Source: Lactobacillaceae bacterium UBA639
GTDB taxonomy: Bacteria; Bacillota; Bacilli; Lactobacillales; Lactobacillaceae
Length of the DNA stretch: 7,154 bases
Direction of reading: 5' to 3'
Assembly (NCBI GenBank): GCA_002299975.1
Contig: DBOT01000134.1
Span: 7,480 to 14,633 of the forward strand
The notes under the pieces are model-generated. The model searched no databases. It saw nothing but the letters and a program-made list of their open reading frames with translations, and was not told the DNA's origin. Both the position numbers and the translations under genes were made by a program. The stretch's first letter is position 1. Each line of letters begins with the position of its first letter. Below are positions 5,101 through 7,154 of this stretch, one piece after another.

Positions 5101-7154
5101 CTTGGCCATTCTTCGTTCCATGATGGAAGGTTACCTTATAGATCTTGCCCTTATTGTTTTCATTGATGGTCGTCTGTGGGGTGTATCCATCCTTATCCAG
5201 AACATACCCATCATCTTCTAACTCTTTGATCTGATCTTTAGTAGTGTAGTTAACAGTGTCACCATACTTACCGGCTAAGTCATCTTCGTGCAAAACAGCA
5301 TCGTTATCGTCTTCATCAATGTATTGAACCGTGAAGGCACCGTTTTGACCATAGATAACAATGATTGGCTTTAGTTGAGTGTTATAAGATACAGTAATTG
5401 ATGGTACTTCATCAATATTAACGGTGTCGTAGCCAACGTTGCTTGGATCCTGTGACTTAACTGCATCAAACTGGCTATTTGCCGGTTGCCATGCATAATC
5501 ACCAGCATCTGGGGTAACATCAACAACCCCATCGTTATTAATGTCATAGCCTAACAGTTTATTCGTTACCTTATCTACAATTGCAGTCCGGGTAAAGTTT
5601 GCTTTCTGAGTATAAGTACTACTCTTGCCATCAGGAGCACCATTGACTGGCTTGCCTTGTGTATCTTGATATTTGATATACCGGGTAATCGTCCGGTTAA
5701 CATCCTGCCAGGTAATACCGTGGTCCGGCTTATCTGGTGTTGGTTTAGCTGGAGTAGTGTCGTGGTCATAGTAAACGTTAACGATCTCATCGGATGGGTT
5801 AACCAAATTTGGCTGTGCCGCTTCAACAACTGATGCATCCTTACCATCGATAAAGTGTGGTGTCTTCTTGTAACCAAGTGCGGTAAGATCAGGTGAGGTT
5901 TGACTCTTCCAACCATTCTGGTCCAAAGTCCATGCATCACTTAATTGATAAGTGTGACCATCTTGGCTTAGTGTTCCATAACCAATAACGTTGCCCTTTT
6001 CGTCTTTAATTTGGTAACGGTAAAGGGTTGCTTTCTGAGAAACAGCTGGAGTATTCTTCACTTCTTTACCAGTTTGGCTATCTAAGTAATTGATAGTCCG
6101 CGTAACCTGCTTGTTCTCACGGGTTGTAGTGTAGGTAGCTGGAGTTTGCTTATAAACAACATAAACAACTTCAGTGGAATTACCGTCACTAGGCATTGTA
6201 ACCTGCTCTTCGCTAACACTGGTTGGATTTACAGTATAACCCTTTACCTCTAGTGAATTGACCTCAGTAAATTTAGTACCACTTGCATTCCACTTTGCTT
6301 CAGAGGTGTTAGTTGCATCAACTACCCAGTGACCATTACCAGTCTTTGGGTTAGCAGGCTGGCCAGCATTATCAACATACTTAACATTAACTACTTTACC
6401 AGTTACCCTATCAATATATACAGTTCTAGTATAAGTGATTGACTGTACGTTATCTTTAATGTTCTGACCATCTTTTTGCATTACTGGCTTGTTAGCGTCA
6501 GGTTCACCCTTACCATCATCCAAAACATAGTGAATAGTCCGACTAGCCGTTCTTGTTTGATTTTGTGCGGTAACACCATGACGCAGATAGATAGTGAAGG
6601 TTTGATTGGTAGAATCTTCATTATCATACTTACCAAACTGAAGACTATCATAATCGGTAATTAGATTGCCATTGCCATCAACCATCGTCTTATTAGCATC
6701 ATTTTGAGCATGGTCAAATACGTAACCTTCGTCCAAGAATCTTTGAACATCAGACTTCCCGTTAGCAAAACTAATTGTGGTATTTGAGCCACCACTAGCA
6801 TTATCATTTGCTAATGGTTGATCATTATTTGTTTCATCAACGATCTTTAGTGTTGCCTGTTGAATATTCTGATTCAAATACCAATTTATTTCAATTCCTG
6901 GTTCAGAATTTTCCCTCTTAAATGGTAAATTCTTACCATTTAGTTGAATTGCACCAACATCAGCTGGAATATCGCCAATCCAACTATCAATATAGTCTCC
7001 TCCATTAGAATGAGCATATGGTAATGTCCGCGCAAAATTGAATACTAATACTTGTTTAGCTGGATTAGTAGTCCATTTATAGTTAGCATATTTACCATTA
7101 GAATCAACATAGTTTGTTGGATCATAAGTAATCGGGTGGATTATAGAATGAAGT
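2153..7154 (-). CDS. Giant Mub/MucBP-type LPXTG surface adhesin (partial, N-terminus outside the window)
   Basis: Proteins of this family are exported, linked to peptidoglycan by sortase, and bind mucus glycoproteins or other host ligands. The frame is open from base 7153 to TAA at 2155-2153, giving 1666 visible residues. No start lies in the window: the TTG at 6877 is internal, because reading continues upstream through EINWY and 90 further sense codons. Domains, in residues from base 7153: unrecognised region 1-97; B1 98-194; B2 196-337, 350-464 and 487-601; B1 605-680; B2 683-782; linker 783-868; B1 869-952; B2 973-1068; B1 1077-1152; B2 1190-1276; linker 1277-1350; B1 1351-1423; B2 1444-1554; Pro-rich stalk 1555-1629 with QQQQQ at 1617-1621; LPQTG 1631-1635; hydrophobic segment 1641-1660; KKRHE tail. 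B2 hallmarks are IHY followed by TxTxxxDxVTGK; B1 hallmarks are xLExxGY and LKHG-like ends. A signal peptide, possibly YSIRK-type, is expected off-window. No frameshift is seen. Family assignment is firm; the ligand is unknown. Confidence 0.93.
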   Translation of the reverse strand, partial: LHSIIHPITYDPTNYVDSNGKYANYKWTTNPAKQVLVFNFARTLPYAHSNGGDYIDSWIGDIPADVGAIQLNGKNLPFKRENSEPGIEINWYLNQNIQQATLKIVDETNNDQPLANDNASGGSNTTISFANGKSDVQRFLDEGYVFDHAQNDANKTMVDGNGNLITDYDSLQFGKYDNEDSTNQTFTIYLRHGVTAQNQTRTASRTIHYVLDDGKGEPDANKPVMQKDGQNIKDNVQSITYTRTVYIDRVTGKVVNVKYVDNAGQPANPKTGNGHWVVDATNTSEAKWNASGTKFTEVNSLEVKGYTVNPTSVSEEQVTMPSDGNSTEVVYVVYKQTPATYTTTRENKQVTRTINYLDSQTGKEVKNTPAVSQKATLYRYQIKDEKGNVIGYGTLSQDGHTYQLSDAWTLDQNGWKSQTSPDLTALGYKKTPHFIDGKDASVVEAAQPNLVNPSDEIVNVYYDHDTTPAKPTPDKPDHGITWQDVNRTITRYIKYQDTQGKPVNGAPDGKSSTYTQKANFTRTAIVDKVTNKLLGYDINNDGVVDVTPDAGDYAWQPANSQFDAVKSQDPSNVGYDTVNIDEVPSITVSYNTQLKPIIVIYGQNGAFTVQYIDEDDNDAVLHEDDLAGKYGDTVNYTTKDQIKELEDDGYVLDKDGYTPQTTINENNKGKIYKVTFHHGTKNGQVETLIPTETIHFQYSDGTQAAPDVKGNAGDFKFTRTSIVDAVDGHIIKSGDWNAKSYQFKDGQNNVKVIKGYVANTTTYGNKIATPTDLNVEDTIIYRPISQIITVDENGNPIPGTTPVDYVNDPNDPTKVQPNEDSPKVPGGWTISPKQPDGVTPNSTTNTAKVTPVDPTKPTKVVYTPVERGTVTVIFHDTTTNEDIPGYGPKTPLTGVKDSNVTGYSLDSDIQALEKLGYVRDTVAPVPTGDLTAMPAKYTDGLQTVYINLKHGTENVTPDNPDPERGYTRDSLIKQGTQKVIYVGAGDQTPAPSTTNIEFDHSLVIDTVTGKVITDNGWTPTSQTYKVIDTPTVTGYTPDQKSAGGETVTFDPKTGNGDINKTYVVTYTKNPAPVNDQTAIVNYVDSDEHDALIATSGNLTGKPGTKINYSTAQTIQNLEKKGYALVSDGFPAGATYDHDDSTTQTYIVVLKHTTTTVTPDKPGTPGQPVDPNNPDGPKYPTGTDITDLERTGTQTIHYVGAGDKTPADNKQSFDFTKTITFDNVTGKIISDSGWNVSSHTFGRVDTPVVQGYHADKASAGETTITPTDLNKEVTVTYAPNGKIIPVDPNGKPIPDVPTPQYPTDPTDPTKVTPDEPVPTVPGRTPDQTTVTPKDPGKDTDVIYRVPTKDEGVVNVIVQDTTTGRNLPNYGWTSGTHDVGTKVDFNKSTTLKDLENAGYKVINPDVTVPSEIAKGTVNVIIYVEHQIIPVTPDKPGNGLKDTDLTKTVTETVHYVGAGDQTPADKTTQLHFTGTAYYDSVTKKWTDSEGHELKDQTKNITWTANDGHKFAVVVTPAVDGYTSTVQDGYDDGNGNVKEISGIDQSSNDVIVTVTYSKASQPTKPVQPITPNTPNKPAVPGNSLTPANPGTPTSSNTPMNPTVQPVANNTDHVISQPVNVQQQQQAPAAKSNSTLPQTGNNEAVSAAALGLMGLAVAASLGVGATKKRHE
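2156..2263 (-). other. Sortase sorting signal of the adhesin (LPQTG, membrane segment, basic tail)
   Basis: LPQTG is encoded at 2249-2263. About five residues later comes an Ala/Gly/Leu-rich hydrophobic stretch of about 20 residues, then KKRHE before TAA. Sortase A would cleave between Thr and Gly and join the Thr to the cell-wall cross-bridge. The order and spacing are canonical, showing that the C-terminus is intact. Confidence 0.95.
2267..2491 (-). other. Proline-rich wall-spanning stalk with polyglutamine run
   Basis: About 75 residues rich in Pro, Asn, Thr and Val (for example QPTKPVQPITPNTPNKPAVP) carry the array through the peptidoglycan. Five consecutive Gln lie near its end, encoded by mixed CAA/CAG codons around 2291-2305. 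No globular domain is visible here. Confidence 0.8.
3104..3325 (-). repeat. Proline-rich inter-repeat linker, copy 2
   Basis: It encodes NGKIIPVDPNGKPIPDVPTP followed by a DPTDPTKV run and a DVIYR-like end. It is paralogous to the linker at 4550-4807: both carry a VDxNGxPIP core, DPxDPTKV and a VPG. Such linkers join Mub units and probably act as stiff spacers. Confidence 0.75.
4550..4807 (-). repeat. Proline-rich inter-repeat linker, copy 1
   Basis: It encodes ISQIITVDENGNPIPGTTP, DPNDPTKVQP and KVPGG, then a Thr/Pro-rich end TKVVYTPVERG. It aligns by eye with the linker at 3104-3325 but is a little longer and clearly diverged. Confidence 0.75.
5519..5545 (-). other. EF-hand-like calcium-binding loop inside the third B2 module
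   Basis: The residues are DINNDGVVD, which fits the D-x-N-x-D-G-x-x-D core of dockerin and EF-hand calcium loops at positions 1, 3, 5, 6 and 9. Position 12 is Pro, with Asp next to it, so the last ligand is not canonical. The loop sits where other B2 modules have a short turn after the D-x-V-T-x-K strand, so it looks like an insertion in a surface turn. Metal binding is inferred. Confidence 0.45.
6863..7154 (-). other. Unrecognised N-terminal-side region of the adhesin
   Basis: About 97 residues precede the first B1 module. The composition is aromatic- and Asn-rich, with YVDSNGKYANYKW, FNFARTLPYAH, SNGGDYIDSWIGDIPADVGA and FKRENSEPGIEINWY. It shows neither B1 nor B2 hallmarks, no signal peptide and no tandem repeat. 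It may be the end of a distinct N-terminal binding domain lying mostly beyond the window. I cannot assign a family. Confidence 0.6.

Larger units (their letters stand above)
2492..6862 (-). repeat. Mub repeat array: five B1-like and seven B2-like modules
   Basis: B1 modules lie at 6572-6862, 5114-5341, 4298-4549, 3698-3925 and 2885-3103. B2 modules lie at 6143-6568, 5762-6106, 5351-5695, 4808-5107, 3950-4237, 3326-3586 and 2492-2824. The order from the visible N-terminus is B1-B2-B2-B2-B1-B2-linker-B1-B2-B1-B2-linker-B1-B2. In Mub proteins a B1 plus B2 pair is the usual unit. Here two B2 modules at 5351-6106 have no B1 partner. Boundaries are by eye, from recurring motifs, and may be off by ten or so residues. 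Confidence 0.8.

Noticed and set aside
2492..6862. CRISPR or other direct-repeat array
   Set aside because: The periodic similarity is at the protein level, with units of about 75-140 codons of B1 and B2 modules; there are no short identical repeats with unique spacers.
6875..6877. TTG as the start of the adhesin
   Set aside because: No Shine-Dalgarno sequence precedes it, the frame stays open upstream to the edge, and a sortase-anchored protein needs a signal peptide, which is absent there.

Overview
The window looks like low-to-mid GC Gram-positive DNA from a lactic acid bacterium of the Lactobacillaceae. A Limosilactobacillus-like species is my tentative guess. The reasons are the UvrB sequence, a very large mucus-binding (Mub/MucBP-type) surface protein with a C-terminal LPQTG sortase signal, a second LPQTG sorting signal beside it, and strong AGGGAGG-type ribosome binding. 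The genus is inference; no marker in the window fixes it.

All supported genes lie on the minus strand, so transcription runs from high to low coordinates. From right to left: (i) 7154-2153 is a giant cell-wall-anchored adhesin whose N-terminus and signal peptide lie beyond the window. The visible 1666 residues hold an N-terminal stretch I do not recognise, five MucBP/B1-like and seven B2-like modules, two proline-rich linkers, a proline-rich stalk and an LPQTG anchor. (ii) 2032-2152 is its 3' untranslated region, with nested inverted repeats and a strong intrinsic terminator that has a UUCG loop. (iii) 1734-2031 is very AT-rich non-coding DNA with small palindromes, a half cre-like site and a weak promoter. 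(iv) 1733-1245 is an orphan C-terminal piece of another LPQTG protein without signal peptide or ribosome binding site, probably a gene remnant, followed by its own terminator at 1205-1231. (v) 1204-1080 is the uvrB control region, with a good match to the Gram-positive LexA (SOS) box, a plausible promoter, a GNRA-loop hairpin and a strong ribosome binding site. (vi) 1079-1 is the first 359 codons of uvrB, starting at GTG.

Functionally there are two unrelated units: a housekeeping DNA-repair gene under probable SOS control, and an accessory cell-surface locus for host or mucus adhesion. Base composition follows this split. Hand-counted 60-base blocks give 37 G+C in uvrB (1-60 and 421-480), 34 in the adhesin centre (3181-3240), 20 near the adhesin's visible N-terminus (7021-7080) and 13 in the intergenic block 1801-1860. 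I found no CRISPR array, tRNA, rRNA, transposase or phage gene, and nothing I would call a new multi-gene system. The most interesting points are the hairpin placed between the LexA-box promoter and uvrB, the orphan anchor gene, the irregular B1/B2 architecture with an EF-hand-like loop, and the structured 3' end of the adhesin transcript.
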